Assembly (NCBI GenBank): GCA_946404405.1
Contig: CAMJDL010000028.1
Span: forward strand, 1 to 40,904
Length of the DNA: 40,904 nt
Origin: an uncultured Prevotella sp.
GTDB taxonomy: Bacteria; Bacteroidota; Bacteroidia; Bacteroidales; Bacteroidaceae
Direction: 5' to 3'
Made by a program: the position numbers and the translations under genes. Positions 1 to 6,536 of the stretch are shown in pieces (the stretch's first letter is position 1; every line of letters begins with the position of its first letter). The notes under the pieces were generated by a model. That model searched no databases. It was given only the letters and a program-made list of their open reading frames with translations, and was not told the origin of the DNA.

Positions 1-2
1 AA

Positions 3-62
3 TATAAGCTCACAAAAAAGGAACAGCAAGAAAAGATGAAGAACGAGGGATGTGGTGAATAA
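3..62 (+). CDS. C-terminal tail of an upstream gene (partial)
   Basis: An open frame runs from the window edge to a TAA at 60-62 and encodes 19 charged residues (ending KMKNEGCGE). The length is too short to identify a family. It is called because it is open from the edge and is followed by non-coding DNA with a structured hairpin at 138-181. It could be a chance open frame. Confidence 0.35.
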   Translation, partial: YKLTKKEQQEKMKNEGCGE

Positions 63-137
63 CTGTTGACTTTCACCACATGGTGGAATGGTGAGGGCGA
101 TTAAGACGTCAATCCCAACCACCATTTTCAAAAAAAT

Positions 138-181
138 GAATTGCACCCCGAAGTAGCACATCATACTTCGCATTGCAATTC
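138..181. terminator. Imperfect hairpin upstream of the NYN gene
   Basis: Nested inverted repeats: GAATTGC (138-144) pairs with GCAATTC (175-181), and inside it CGAAGTA (149-155) pairs with TACTTCG (164-170). It shares TGCACCCCGAAGTA with the much stronger hairpin at 1217-1248. It is followed by only a short T-rich stretch, so termination is possible but uncertain. Confidence 0.45.
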
Positions 182-246
182 TTTCCTATATCGACATGGG
201 GAAAGTGTTGTTTTCTTCGTATTATCACAACTTTTTATGCAAATTA

Positions 247-278
247 TTTGGAAATGTCGCAAAAATAACCTATCTTTG
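247..278 (+). promoter_or_regulatory. Bacteroidetes promoter for the NYN gene
   Basis: TTTG at 247-250 and TATCTTTG at 271-278 lie 24 bp apart start to start, the canonical -33/-7 arrangement. Transcription should start near 283-285, giving a leader of about 80 nt before the ATG at 364. Confidence 0.75.
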
Positions 279-298
279 CAGCAAATTATTAAGCTCCG

Positions 299-343
299 CC
301 ATTCTTTCTTGAATGGACATGGCCGTCCGAGGACGGCTTTTTT
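299..343 (+). terminator. Two leader hairpins ending in an intrinsic terminator
   Basis: Hairpin 1 is CCATTC/GAATGG (299-304 with 311-316). Hairpin 2 is GCCGTC/GACGGC around a CGAG loop (322-337), followed directly by six Ts. Both lie between the promoter at 247-278 and the start codon at 364, so most transcripts should end after about 60 nt unless read-through is allowed. No alternative antiterminator pairing was evident by eye. Confidence 0.7.
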
Positions 344-363
344 ATTATGCAGACATCGGTGAT

Positions 364-1029
364 ATGGCACAACGCGTAACATTCTACATTGACGGATTCA
401 ACTTTTACTACGGTCTTCGTCGCACCAAGCGCAACGAGCCGCAGTGGGGTGATTACTATTGGATTGACATGGTGAAACTCTGCCAAGGTTTTCTTGGCGA
501 AGGGCAGGAAGTGGAGAAGGTCATCTATTTTACTGCCTCACCGCTTAATCCCGAGAAGAGCAGTCGTCAGAGCGCTTTCCTCAATGCCAACAAACTTATC
601 AATGGCGACCGCTTCGAAGTGGTGCGCGGCAAGTATCTCGACAAACAGATTCAGTGTCCTAATTGCCATTACGCCATCTCGCGGCCTGAAGAGAAGAAAA
701 CTGATGTCAATATCTCCGTGCGAATGATTGCCGACTGCGTGCTTGATGCTACCGATACCATTGTGCTCGTCAGTGCCGACAGCGACCTTGTTCCTCCTTT
801 AGAGTTTATCCAAAAGCAATATCCAGAGAAACGTATCAAGGTCTATTTCCCACCTTCAAACTTCAGTTGCGACCTGAAGGACAACCTCACGCATCATAGC
901 AGCAAACCAGTTCTGATGTACAAGAACGAGCGTCGGTTCCGCGATGCCATTATGCCAGATGTGGTGACCGATGGAACAAAGATTTACGAGGTTCCCGAGA
1001 AATGGCGCCCCGCTAATATTGTGAGGTAA
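364..1029 (+). CDS. NYN domain (LabA/DUF88-type) protein, putative RNase
   Basis: The 221-residue protein starts with a NYN/PIN-like fold: the YIDGFNFYYG motif places acidic D10 near the N-terminus, D114 lies in KKTDVN, and D139 and D141 lie in SADSDL. These match the acidic residues expected to bind metal in NYN ribonucleases. A CPNC pair (C98, C101) suggests a partial zinc ribbon. The ATG at 364 was chosen because the in-frame ATG at 313 lies within the leader hairpins and would add residues translated through the terminator. Family knowledge predicts RNA cleavage, but the target is unknown. The flanks (paired hairpins, KilA-N remnant) suggest accessory DNA. A role in defence or RNA turnover is inference only. 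Confidence 0.85.
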   Translation: MAQRVTFYIDGFNFYYGLRRTKRNEPQWGDYYWIDMVKLCQGFLGEGQEVEKVIYFTASPLNPEKSSRQSAFLNANKLINGDRFEVVRGKYLDKQIQCPNCHYAISRPEEKKTDVNISVRMIADCVLDATDTIVLVSADSDLVPPLEFIQKQYPEKRIKVYFPPSNFSCDLKDNLTHHSSKPVLMYKNERRFRDAIMPDVVTDGTKIYEVPEKWRPANIVR

Positions 1030-1091
1030 TACGGACAGGGGTTGTTCACGAATGGGCAACCATAGTACAGTCATTGCCGAGCACATCATCT

Positions 1092-1184
1092 TTTAACCGT
1101 GTGCAATTCGACACGTTTAAAACTGAGGCCGGCCTTAACCGTTTCATCATGACTCCCTCCAAGTGGATTGAACACCAGAATTGA
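1092..1184 (+). pseudogene. KilA-N domain gene remnant
   Basis: The frame from 1092 to a TGA at 1182-1184 reads FNRVQFDTFKTEAGLN then RFIMTPSKWIEHQN. This closely matches the core of phage-type KilA-N domains (…F.pVEFDgFr.EAGlNsF.lsPkkWIE). Upstream, a different frame (about 1057-1077) reads NHSTVIA, reminiscent of the preceding NRSTIEF stretch, suggesting a frameshifted remnant. There is no start, no N-terminal half, and the domain stops before its usual GRYGGTYAH continuation. KilA-N proteins are DNA-binding proteins of phages and mobile elements, so this is probably a scar of one. Evidence is motif recognition by eye. Confidence 0.6.
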
Positions 1185-1216
1185 CAAGGGAACAAGATAC
1201 CCCAAATGAATGGATG

Positions 1217-1266
1217 CACCCCGAAGTAACATTGAGTACTTCGGGGTGTTATTGTTTTGTTTTTGC
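1217..1266 (+). terminator. Strong intrinsic terminator
   Basis: A perfect 12-bp stem (1217-1228 with 1237-1248) has an 8-nt loop and is followed by a T-rich tract (TTATTGTTTTGTTTTT). It lies after the NYN gene and the KilA-N remnant. The first stem arm repeats the CACCCCGAAGTA of the hairpin at 138-181. Confidence 0.85.
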
Positions 1267-1336
1267 TACCCTTAATACTTACAATTGCTACTATTAATAC
1301 TTGCAGTTGCGGATATTATTGGTATTTTTTTATAAT
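1249..1336. repeat. 22-bp periodic units, locus A
   Basis: TTGCTA at 1263 and 1285, TTGCGG at 1307, and TTAAT at 1272 and 1294 with TTATT at 1316 all recur at exactly 22 bp. The units begin CTTAATACTTACAATTGC and ATTAATACTTGCAGTTGC, which resemble the units at 38434-38521. Periodicity is lost after about 1320. The remaining gap to 1608 holds hairpins (TAGCTCCTAT 1378-1387 with ATAGGAGCTA 1395-1404; TAAGCC/GGCTTA 1425-1440) and no gene that I can see. Confidence 0.6.
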
Positions 1337-1608
1337 TCGGGAAATACCGATGATTGCTTTATATAAGAGCTATTACATAGCTCCTATCCTATAAATAGGA
1401 GCTATAAAAATAAATTGTATGGTATAAGCCTAACGGCTTAGTAATCTCCAAAAAGGTCGTTGATTTAGTAAATCATTGATTTACTGCCAGCAACTCTTTG
1501 CTTTGCTATCGGTAAATTAATGGTTTGCTTTATGACTATCGACAACTCACCAAACCCTTTCGTGGGGGATACCCCCACAAACTAAATTGTAGATTTATTG
1601 GGTGCATG

Positions 1609-1647
1609 TTTGGTGGACCCAATTTTTATTGCTAATTTTGCATGCAA
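1609..1647 (+). promoter_or_regulatory. Promoter of the BASS transporter gene, with overlapping palindrome
   Basis: TTTG at 1609-1612 and TAATTTTG at 1633-1640 are 24 bp apart. A perfect palindrome TTTGCATGCAAA (1636-1647) overlaps the -7 element and the likely start site, so it could be an operator. The start codon at 1662 leaves a leader of roughly 15 nt. Confidence 0.7.
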
Positions 1648-1661
1648 ATTTTGCATACGTT

Positions 1662-2522
1662 ATGAATACGATATTTATTGTATTACCGATTTTGACGCTG
1701 CTGATGTTCGATTTGGGACTGGCATTGCGTCCTTCTGACTTCCGCCTGATCGTGGAGCGTCCCTATGCCGTGATGGCCGGTTTGACGGGACAGATTATCT
1801 GTTTGCCATTGATAGCCTTACTGGTGGGTAACGTGTTTGGCGTGGAGCCTGTATTCTTCTTGGGCCTCATGCTGATAGCATGTAGTCCTGGCGGCAGTTC
1901 GAGTAATGTGTTCTCGATGCTGGCGGGCGGTGACGTAGCTTTGTCAGTGTCGCTGACGGCTTTCAGCAGCATCATCACGCTGTTTACGGGTCCGCTGATT
2001 ATGGATGCGATGGCATCGTATATGGGTAGTGCCATCGATGTGCATCTGCCTGTGGGTAACCTGCTGGTGCAGAACATCGTGCTGATGGCTGTCCCTATTA
2101 TCATCGGTCTGTGTATCTCGGTGTATCGTCCCAATACGGCTAAGAAGATGCATAACGTGTTGAAGCGTCTGGCCTTCCCCCTGTTGATTCTTTTAGCCTC
2201 GATATTCTTTATTCAGAACAGGGAGACCATCGTTGAGGAGTTTCCTAAGTTGGGTATGTCCATCACGGTATTGATACTGCTGTCCATGCTGGCGGGCGTC
2301 TTGCTGTCGTGGCTGATGCGTCTGACGCGTAAGGAACAGCGTACCATCGTCATTGAGGTCGGTATGCAGAATGCTGCCCAGGCTATCACCATTGCCAGTA
2401 GTCCTTTCGTATTCAATAATGACATTATGGCTATTCCCGCCATTGTCTATGCCCTAATGATGAACGTGGTTCTGCTGACTTATGTGGGCGTTATCCATTA
2501 TCGTTTTGATAAAAAAAATTAA
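1662..2522 (+). CDS. Bile acid:sodium symporter (BASS/SBF) family transporter
   Basis: A 287-residue, very hydrophobic protein with about nine to ten predicted membrane segments. It shows the SBF family signatures: CSPGGSSSN at about residues 74-82 (unwound helix at the sodium site) and EVGMQNAAQA in the C-terminal half. The family imports organic anions such as bile acids, pantoate or other carboxylates with Na+; the substrate cannot be read from sequence. The ATG at 1662 is chosen because an upstream in-frame ATG at 1602 precedes the promoter. It appears to be a single-gene unit. Length is somewhat shorter than bacterial ASBT homologues (about 310) but all core motifs are present. Confidence 0.88.
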   Translation: MNTIFIVLPILTLLMFDLGLALRPSDFRLIVERPYAVMAGLTGQIICLPLIALLVGNVFGVEPVFFLGLMLIACSPGGSSSNVFSMLAGGDVALSVSLTAFSSIITLFTGPLIMDAMASYMGSAIDVHLPVGNLLVQNIVLMAVPIIIGLCISVYRPNTAKKMHNVLKRLAFPLLILLASIFFIQNRETIVEEFPKLGMSITVLILLSMLAGVLLSWLMRLTRKEQRTIVIEVGMQNAAQAITIASSPFVFNNDIMAIPAIVYALMMNVVLLTYVGVIHYRFDKKN

Positions 2523-2561
2523 AAGGAACGCAAGACATGTAGCCGATTCGATATTTTTCTC

Positions 2562-2569
2562 TATCTTTG
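2562..2569 (+). promoter_or_regulatory. Probable -7 element before the aldo/keto reductase
   Basis: TATCTTTG at 2562-2569 matches the Bacteroidetes -7 consensus 56 bp before the start codon at 2625. No good -33 TTTG is seen at the expected distance. Confidence 0.5.
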
Positions 2570-2624
2570 CGCAAAAGAGCTAAGAACTAACATATTTACC
2601 ACACAAAGACTAGGAGAATATATT

Positions 2625-3992
2625 ATGAAGAAGGAAATTAAAGACATGAATAGGCGCCAGTTTCTACAGAAGCTTGGCTTTGGTGCTAGTTCAGCCTTGG
2701 CTATGATGGCTATGGAACCGCTCAACGTGTTGGCGGGAAATAGTGCCAAGCCAGACCTGTTAAAGTATGATGCTGAGGAAAACAAGATGACCTATCGTGT
2801 GCAGCATGGTTCGGGTGAGAAGATATCTCTGCTGGGTTTCGGCATGATGCGACTGCCTGACAGTCAGAGTCAAGTGGATGAGTTGGTTGATTATGCCATT
2901 GCGCATGGGGTGAACTATTTTGATACGGCACCGATGTATATGGGAGGGCGTTCTGAGGTACTGACCGGTAATACGCTGAGCCGTTACCCCAGAGAAAAAT
3001 ACCATGTGGCCACCAAGATGTCGAATCAAAATCGTCGTTCGTGGAGTTTCGATGATTCTAAACGTATGTTCGAAACGTCGCTGGAACGCCTGAAGGTTGA
3101 CTATATTGACTACTATCTATTACATAGCATCGGCGGAGGTACAGAGTCCCTGAAAGGCCGTTTTCTCGATAATGGTATCCTTGACTTCCTGCTGAAGGAA
3201 CGTGAGGCTGGACGTATCAAGCATCTGGGCTTCTCGTATCATGGTGATGTCCGCGACTTTGACTGGTTGCTGGATCATCAGGATGAATATCATTGGGATT
3301 TTGTACAAATACAGATGAATTTCCTGGACTGGCGTCATGCCTCGGTCAGGCAAGGGTGGCGTCATGATGCGGATGCAGAATACCTTTATGAAAAACTGGA
3401 GAAAAAGGGCATACAGGCGGTAGTGATGGAGCCTTTGAGAGGTGGTGCCTTTGGTCGTATGGCTAGTGAGTTGACTGAACAGTTGAAAGCCGTCCGCCCT
3501 AACGATAGTACTGCTCGTTGGGCATTTCGCTGGGTGGGCTCTTATCCCAATATTCTGACAACCCTGAGTGGTATGAACCGCATGGACCATTTGGTGGATA
3601 ATGTGGAAACCTTCTCACCATTGGAAGCGTGTACGGAGGCGGAAAACAAACTGTTGGCCGATATTGCCGACCAGATATCTGGTTTCCCGACCATTCCGTG
3701 TACCACGTGCGAATATTGCATGCCGTGTCCCTATGGTGTCAATATCCCTGGTAACTTTGCGTATTATAACGAAGCAGTCAATGAACATATTTTGCCATTG
3801 CCCGACAAGCAGGCGCCAGACTATATGGCTCGTAAGGAGAAGTTTGCCGAAGGACTGCGCAAGGCACTGCCCGATGTAGCCAAGTGGGCCAACCAGTGTA
3901 CCGACTGCGAAGCCTGCCTGCCGAAATGTCCGCAGCAGATCCGTATTCCGAACCAGATGGCGCGCATTGTTGAGACGCTGAGGAGGAAGTGA
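2625..3992 (+). CDS. Tat-exported aldo/keto reductase with a ferredoxin-like C-terminus
   Basis: A 455-residue protein. Residues 9-40 form a twin-arginine signal (NRRQFLQK then a hydrophobic stretch), pointing to export of the folded, cofactor-loaded enzyme. The middle is an AKR barrel with the expected tetrad: Asp and Tyr in FDTAPMY, Lys in VATKM, His in YLLHS. The C-terminus has two cysteine clusters, CTTCEYCMPCP and CTDCEACLPKCP, which fit 4Fe-4S binding. Such Fe-S aldo/keto reductases are common in anaerobes; the substrate and redox partner are unknown. The start could also be the ATG at 2646, which puts the twin arginines at residues 3-4. The stop codon lies inside an AGTGAAA heptamer repeat. 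Confidence 0.88.
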   Translation: MKKEIKDMNRRQFLQKLGFGASSALAMMAMEPLNVLAGNSAKPDLLKYDAEENKMTYRVQHGSGEKISLLGFGMMRLPDSQSQVDELVDYAIAHGVNYFDTAPMYMGGRSEVLTGNTLSRYPREKYHVATKMSNQNRRSWSFDDSKRMFETSLERLKVDYIDYYLLHSIGGGTESLKGRFLDNGILDFLLKEREAGRIKHLGFSYHGDVRDFDWLLDHQDEYHWDFVQIQMNFLDWRHASVRQGWRHDADAEYLYEKLEKKGIQAVVMEPLRGGAFGRMASELTEQLKAVRPNDSTARWAFRWVGSYPNILTTLSGMNRMDHLVDNVETFSPLEACTEAENKLLADIADQISGFPTIPCTTCEYCMPCPYGVNIPGNFAYYNEAVNEHILPLPDKQAPDYMARKEKFAEGLRKALPDVAKWANQCTDCEACLPKCPQQIRIPNQMARIVETLRRK

Positions 3993-4015
3993 AAAGTGAA
4001 AAGTGAAAAATGAAA
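3988..4015 (+). repeat. AGTGAAA heptamer repeat over the reductase stop codon
   Basis: About four heptamer units (AGTGAAA, AGTGAAA, AGTGAAA, AATGAAA) start inside the last codon of the aldo/keto reductase and include its TGA. The same heptamer occurs inside the RluA-type gene at 6059-6086. Confidence 0.75.
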
Positions 4016-4040
4016 GAAGTCCGACAATTGTCGGACTTCT
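4015..4040 (-). terminator. Terminator of the initiator tRNA gene
   Basis: A perfect 26-bp palindrome centred on AATT (arms AGAAGTCCGAC and GTCGGACTTCT). Read on the minus strand it follows the tRNA 3' end by 4 nt and is followed by a T-rich stretch, so it should terminate the tRNA transcript. It may also serve the plus-strand reductase gene. Confidence 0.75.
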
Positions 4041-4044
4041 GTAG

Positions 4045-4117
4045 TTGCGGAGGCAGGACTCGAACATGCGACCTCCAGGTTATGAGCCTGGCGAGCTACC
4101 AACTGCTCCACTCCGCG
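4045..4117 (-). tRNA. tRNA-fMet (CAT), initiator
   Basis: Read on the minus strand, a 73-nt cloverleaf starts CGCGGAG and ends CTCCGCAA. The anticodon loop is CTCATAA (anticodon CAT) on a CCAGG/CCTGG stem; the D loop contains AGTTGGTAG and the T loop TTCGAGT. The first acceptor pair is a C1 x A72 mismatch, the hallmark of bacterial initiator tRNA, so this is initiator rather than elongator Met. The 3' CCA is not encoded. Confidence 0.93.
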
Positions 4118-4140
4118 ATGTTATTTTTCTTAAGCGGCTG

Positions 4141-4172
4141 CAAAGGTACGACTATTTTTTGAATTAGCCAAA
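4141..4172 (-). promoter_or_regulatory. Promoter of the initiator tRNA gene
   Basis: On the minus strand TTTG (4172-4169) is followed by TACCTTTG (4148-4141), 24 bp apart start to start, about 24 nt upstream of the tRNA 5' end. Confidence 0.75.
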
Positions 4173-4228
4173 TATTTCGCATAAAAAGTGCAAATATTTA
4201 GTCTTTTTGTAGTTTTTGAGCCGAAATA

Positions 4229-4260
4229 TTTGGTCGATTGGTTGTTTTTTCTTACTTTTG
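4229..4260 (+). promoter_or_regulatory. Promoter of the TetR-family gene
   Basis: TTTG at 4229-4232 and TACTTTTG at 4253-4260 form a canonical -33/-7 pair 49 bp before the start codon. It is divergent from the tRNA promoter at 4141-4172. Confidence 0.75.
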
Positions 4261-4308
4261 CACACTATAAGACCATTGTGCAATAAGTAAATGATGGAGA
4301 TTTGAGAG

Positions 4309-4896
4309 ATGTCAGTATCAAAAACGCGTCAGAAGTTAGTGGATGTTGCCCGCCAGTTGTTTGCCAAGAACGGGCTGGAGAGTACTACAATGAACGATAT
4401 TGCTACGGCCTCAGGAAAAGGTCGCCGTACGTTGTACACCTACTTTAAGTCGAAGGAAGAAATCTATTATGCTGTGATTGAGGGCGAGTTGGAGCGCTTG
4501 AGCGACAAACTCGACGAGGTGGCAGCGCGTAAGATTCGTCCGCAAGACAAGATTATTGAACTGATATACACCCACTTGAGCATGATTCGTGAGACGGTGG
4601 TGAGAAACGGTAACCTGCGTGCCGAGTTCTTCCGTAACATCTGGATGGTGGAGAAAGTCCGTAAGCATTTTGATGATGCAGAGATAGAACTGTTCCGCAA
4701 GGTATATACCGAAGGAAAGGAGGACGGCGAATTTGACATCGATAATGTCGACCTTGTTGCCGACATTACGCACTATTGTATCAAGGGTCTTGAGGTACCT
4801 TATATTTACGGACGCATCGCGCATGGTATGCGCGAGGAGGACACCAAGCCGCAGGTGGCTAAGGTGGTGTATGGTGCGTTGGGAAAACTGAAATAG
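4309..4896 (+). CDS. TetR/AcrR-family transcriptional regulator
   Basis: A 195-residue protein. Residues 5-50 form a TetR helix-turn-helix: ARQLFAKNGLESTTMNDIA, then GRRTLYTYFKSKEEI, the usual recognition helix and YFxSKEE signature. The C-terminal part is a helical ligand-binding domain of typical size. The gene lies 90 bp before fabG in the same direction, and the short heptamer-filled gap suggests co-transcription or coordinated control. In many bacteria TetR regulators next to fabG sense acyl-CoA or fatty-acid signals; that role here is inference from position. The TAG stop overlaps the first base of the heptamer tract. Confidence 0.9.
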   Translation: MSVSKTRQKLVDVARQLFAKNGLESTTMNDIATASGKGRRTLYTYFKSKEEIYYAVIEGELERLSDKLDEVAARKIRPQDKIIELIYTHLSMIRETVVRNGNLRAEFFRNIWMVEKVRKHFDDAEIELFRKVYTEGKEDGEFDIDNVDLVADITHYCIKGLEVPYIYGRIAHGMREEDTKPQVAKVVYGALGKLK

Positions 4897-4958
4897 TTGA
4901 ACGTTGAAAGTTGAACGTTGAACGTTGAACATTGGACATTGAACGTTGAAAGTTGAAC
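4896..4958 (+). repeat. GTTGAAC heptamer tract, nine units
   Basis: Nine consecutive 7-bp units (GTTGAAC, GTTGAAA and ATTGAAC/ATTGGAC variants) fill most of the gap between the TetR gene and fabG. They begin at the last base of the TetR stop codon and end 28 bp before the fabG start. Confidence 0.9.
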
Positions 4959-4986
4959 ATTTATTATTATAAAGAAAACAAGAATT

Positions 4987-5724
4987 ATGGGATTATTAAG
5001 TGGTAAGACAGCGCTGATTACTGGTGCTGCACGCGGTATCGGAAAAGCTATCGCACTGAAGTACGCCTCTGAGGGCGCTAATATTGCATTCACCGACCTC
5101 GAAATTAATGAGGAAACCGAGAAGGAAATAGCTGCTCTTGGTGTGAAAGCCAAGAGTTATGCTTCGAATGCTGCTGACTTTGCTCAGACTGAAGAGGTGG
5201 TGAAAGCTGTAAAGGAAGAGTTTGGAAGCATTGATATTTTGGTTAACAACGCAGGTATCACTAAGGATGGTCTGATGCTGCGAATGACTGAGCAGCAGTG
5301 GGATGCTGTGATTGCTGTGAACCTGAAGTCAGCCTTCAACTTTGTTCATGCTTGTGTTCCCATCATGATGCGTCAGCGTGGCGGCTCTATTATCAACATG
5401 GCTTCTGTAGTAGGTGTTCACGGCAATGCTGGTCAGGCTAACTATGCTGCCTCAAAGGCAGGCTTAATAGCCCTCGCTAAGAGTATTGCTCAGGAGATGG
5501 GTCCCAAGGGTATTCGTGCCAATGCTATTGCTCCAGGCTTCATTGAGACAGCCATGACTGCTGCCCTGCCCGAAGAAGTTCGTAAGGAGTGGTGTAACAA
5601 GATTCCTCTGCGTCGCGGTGGTCAGGTGGAAGATATTGCTAACGTTGCTACTTTCTTGGCTTCTGACATGTCGAGCTATGTTAGCGGACAAGTCATCCAG
5701 GTTGATGGTGGCATGAATATGTAA
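4987..5724 (+). CDS. fabG: 3-oxoacyl-[ACP] reductase
   Basis: A 245-residue short-chain dehydrogenase of normal FabG length. It has the NADP-binding TGAARGIG glycine motif (about 12-19), the NNAG structural motif, GLMLRM typical of FabG, the catalytic Ser in NMASVVG and the YxxxK pair in YAASK, ending with VSGQVIQVDGGMNM. It reduces 3-oxoacyl-ACP to 3-hydroxyacyl-ACP in the cytosolic type II fatty acid synthesis cycle. It follows a TetR-family gene after 90 bp of mostly heptamer repeats and precedes an RluA-type gene by 46 bp. Confidence 0.93.
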   Translation: MGLLSGKTALITGAARGIGKAIALKYASEGANIAFTDLEINEETEKEIAALGVKAKSYASNAADFAQTEEVVKAVKEEFGSIDILVNNAGITKDGLMLRMTEQQWDAVIAVNLKSAFNFVHACVPIMMRQRGGSIINMASVVGVHGNAGQANYAASKAGLIALAKSIAQEMGPKGIRANAIAPGFIETAMTAALPEEVRKEWCNKIPLRRGGQVEDIANVATFLASDMSSYVSGQVIQVDGGMNM

Positions 5725-5770
5725 AGCCTACCCCTAACCCCTCCCAAGTAGAAGGGGAACTTTAACGATT

Positions 5771-6481
5771 ATGGAAGTTATCTACGAAGACAACCATATT
5801 ATTGTAGTCAATAAACAGAGTGGGGAGATCGTACAGGGTGATAAGACTGGCGATCGCCCCCTTTCTGATATTGTGAAGGACTATATTAAGGAGAAGTACC
5901 AGAAACCTGGTGCCGTATTCCTTGGTGTGGTACATCGCCTGGACCGTCCTGTTTCCGGACTTGTCGTCTTTGCCCGTACCTCAAAGGCACTGACCCGGCT
6001 GAACAAGATGTTTGCCGAGAAGGAGCAGGTTAAGAAGACGTATTGGGCCATCGTGGAAAGTGAAAAGATAAAAGTGAAAAGTGAAAAGTTCTGTGCTGAT
6101 GGGGAGTGGCGGACGCTGGAGAACTGGATTGTGAGGAACGAGAAGCAAAACAAGAGCTATGCTTATGACCACGAGGTACCCAACTCAAAGAAGGCTATCC
6201 TGAAATACAGGGTATTGGCAAAAGGCGACAACTACAACTTATTGGAGGTGCAACTGATGACAGGACGCCATCACCAGATTCGATGTCAGCTGTCCACGAT
6301 AGGATGTCCTATTAAGGGCGACCTGAAATATGGTGCCAAGCGCTCGAATCCCGACGGCAGCATCTCGCTGAATGCACACCGAATAGAGTTCATTCACCCC
6401 GTTTCTAAGGAAAAAATAGCCTTAGAATCGCCCTTGCCAGAGGATAATCTATGGCAAACATTAAAAAAAACGGTAAAATAG
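5771..6481 (+). CDS. RluA-family pseudouridine synthase
   Basis: A 236-residue protein with the RluA catalytic motif VHRLDRPVSGLVVF (catalytic Asp in HRLDRP) at about residues 55-70, and the C-terminal GRHHQIRCQL motif. It isomerises uridine to pseudouridine in rRNA or tRNA; it lacks an S4 domain, like RluA/RluC-short types, so the target site cannot be stated. Residues about 96-106 (ESEKIKVKSEKF) are encoded by four AGTGAAA-like heptamers at 6059-6086. These sit in a loop before the conserved LENWIVRNEKQNKS segment, so they look like a microsatellite-derived insertion. A one-unit change would shift the reading frame. Confidence 0.9.
   Translation: MEVIYEDNHIIVVNKQSGEIVQGDKTGDRPLSDIVKDYIKEKYQKPGAVFLGVVHRLDRPVSGLVVFARTSKALTRLNKMFAEKEQVKKTYWAIVESEKIKVKSEKFCADGEWRTLENWIVRNEKQNKSYAYDHEVPNSKKAILKYRVLAKGDNYNLLEVQLMTGRHHQIRCQLSTIGCPIKGDLKYGAKRSNPDGSISLNAHRIEFIHPVSKEKIALESPLPEDNLWQTLKKTVK
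6059..6086 (+). repeat. AGTGAAA heptamer tract inside the RluA-type gene
   Basis: Units AGTGAAA, AGATAAA, AGTGAAA, AGTGAAA run in phase within the coding sequence. The same unit occurs at 3988-4015, and its reverse complement at 30749-30782. Confidence 0.85.
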
Positions 6482-6512
6482 TTTCGTAATTCCTTTTTTT
6501 AATGTATTTTTG
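6482..6512 (+). promoter_or_regulatory. Promoter of tamB
   Basis: TTTC at 6482-6485 and TATTTTTG at 6505-6512 are 23 bp apart, about 25 bp before the tamB start at 6537. It starts directly after the preceding stop codon. Confidence 0.65.
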
Positions 6513-6536
6513 CAGCATACTTTGCAAAGATAAGTT

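Noticed and set aside
50..80. TGTGGTGAA/TTCACCACA inverted repeat near the left edge as a terminator
   Set aside because: The stem is 9 bp but no T-run follows, so it is not listed as a terminator.
313..363. Longer start for the NYN protein at the ATG at 313
   Set aside because: The extra 17 codons run through the leader terminator; the family N-terminus begins at about the ATG at 364.
4045..4117. Elongator tRNA-Met or tRNA-Ile2 with CAT anticodon
   Set aside because: The C1 x A72 mismatch and the CTCATAA loop mark the initiator.
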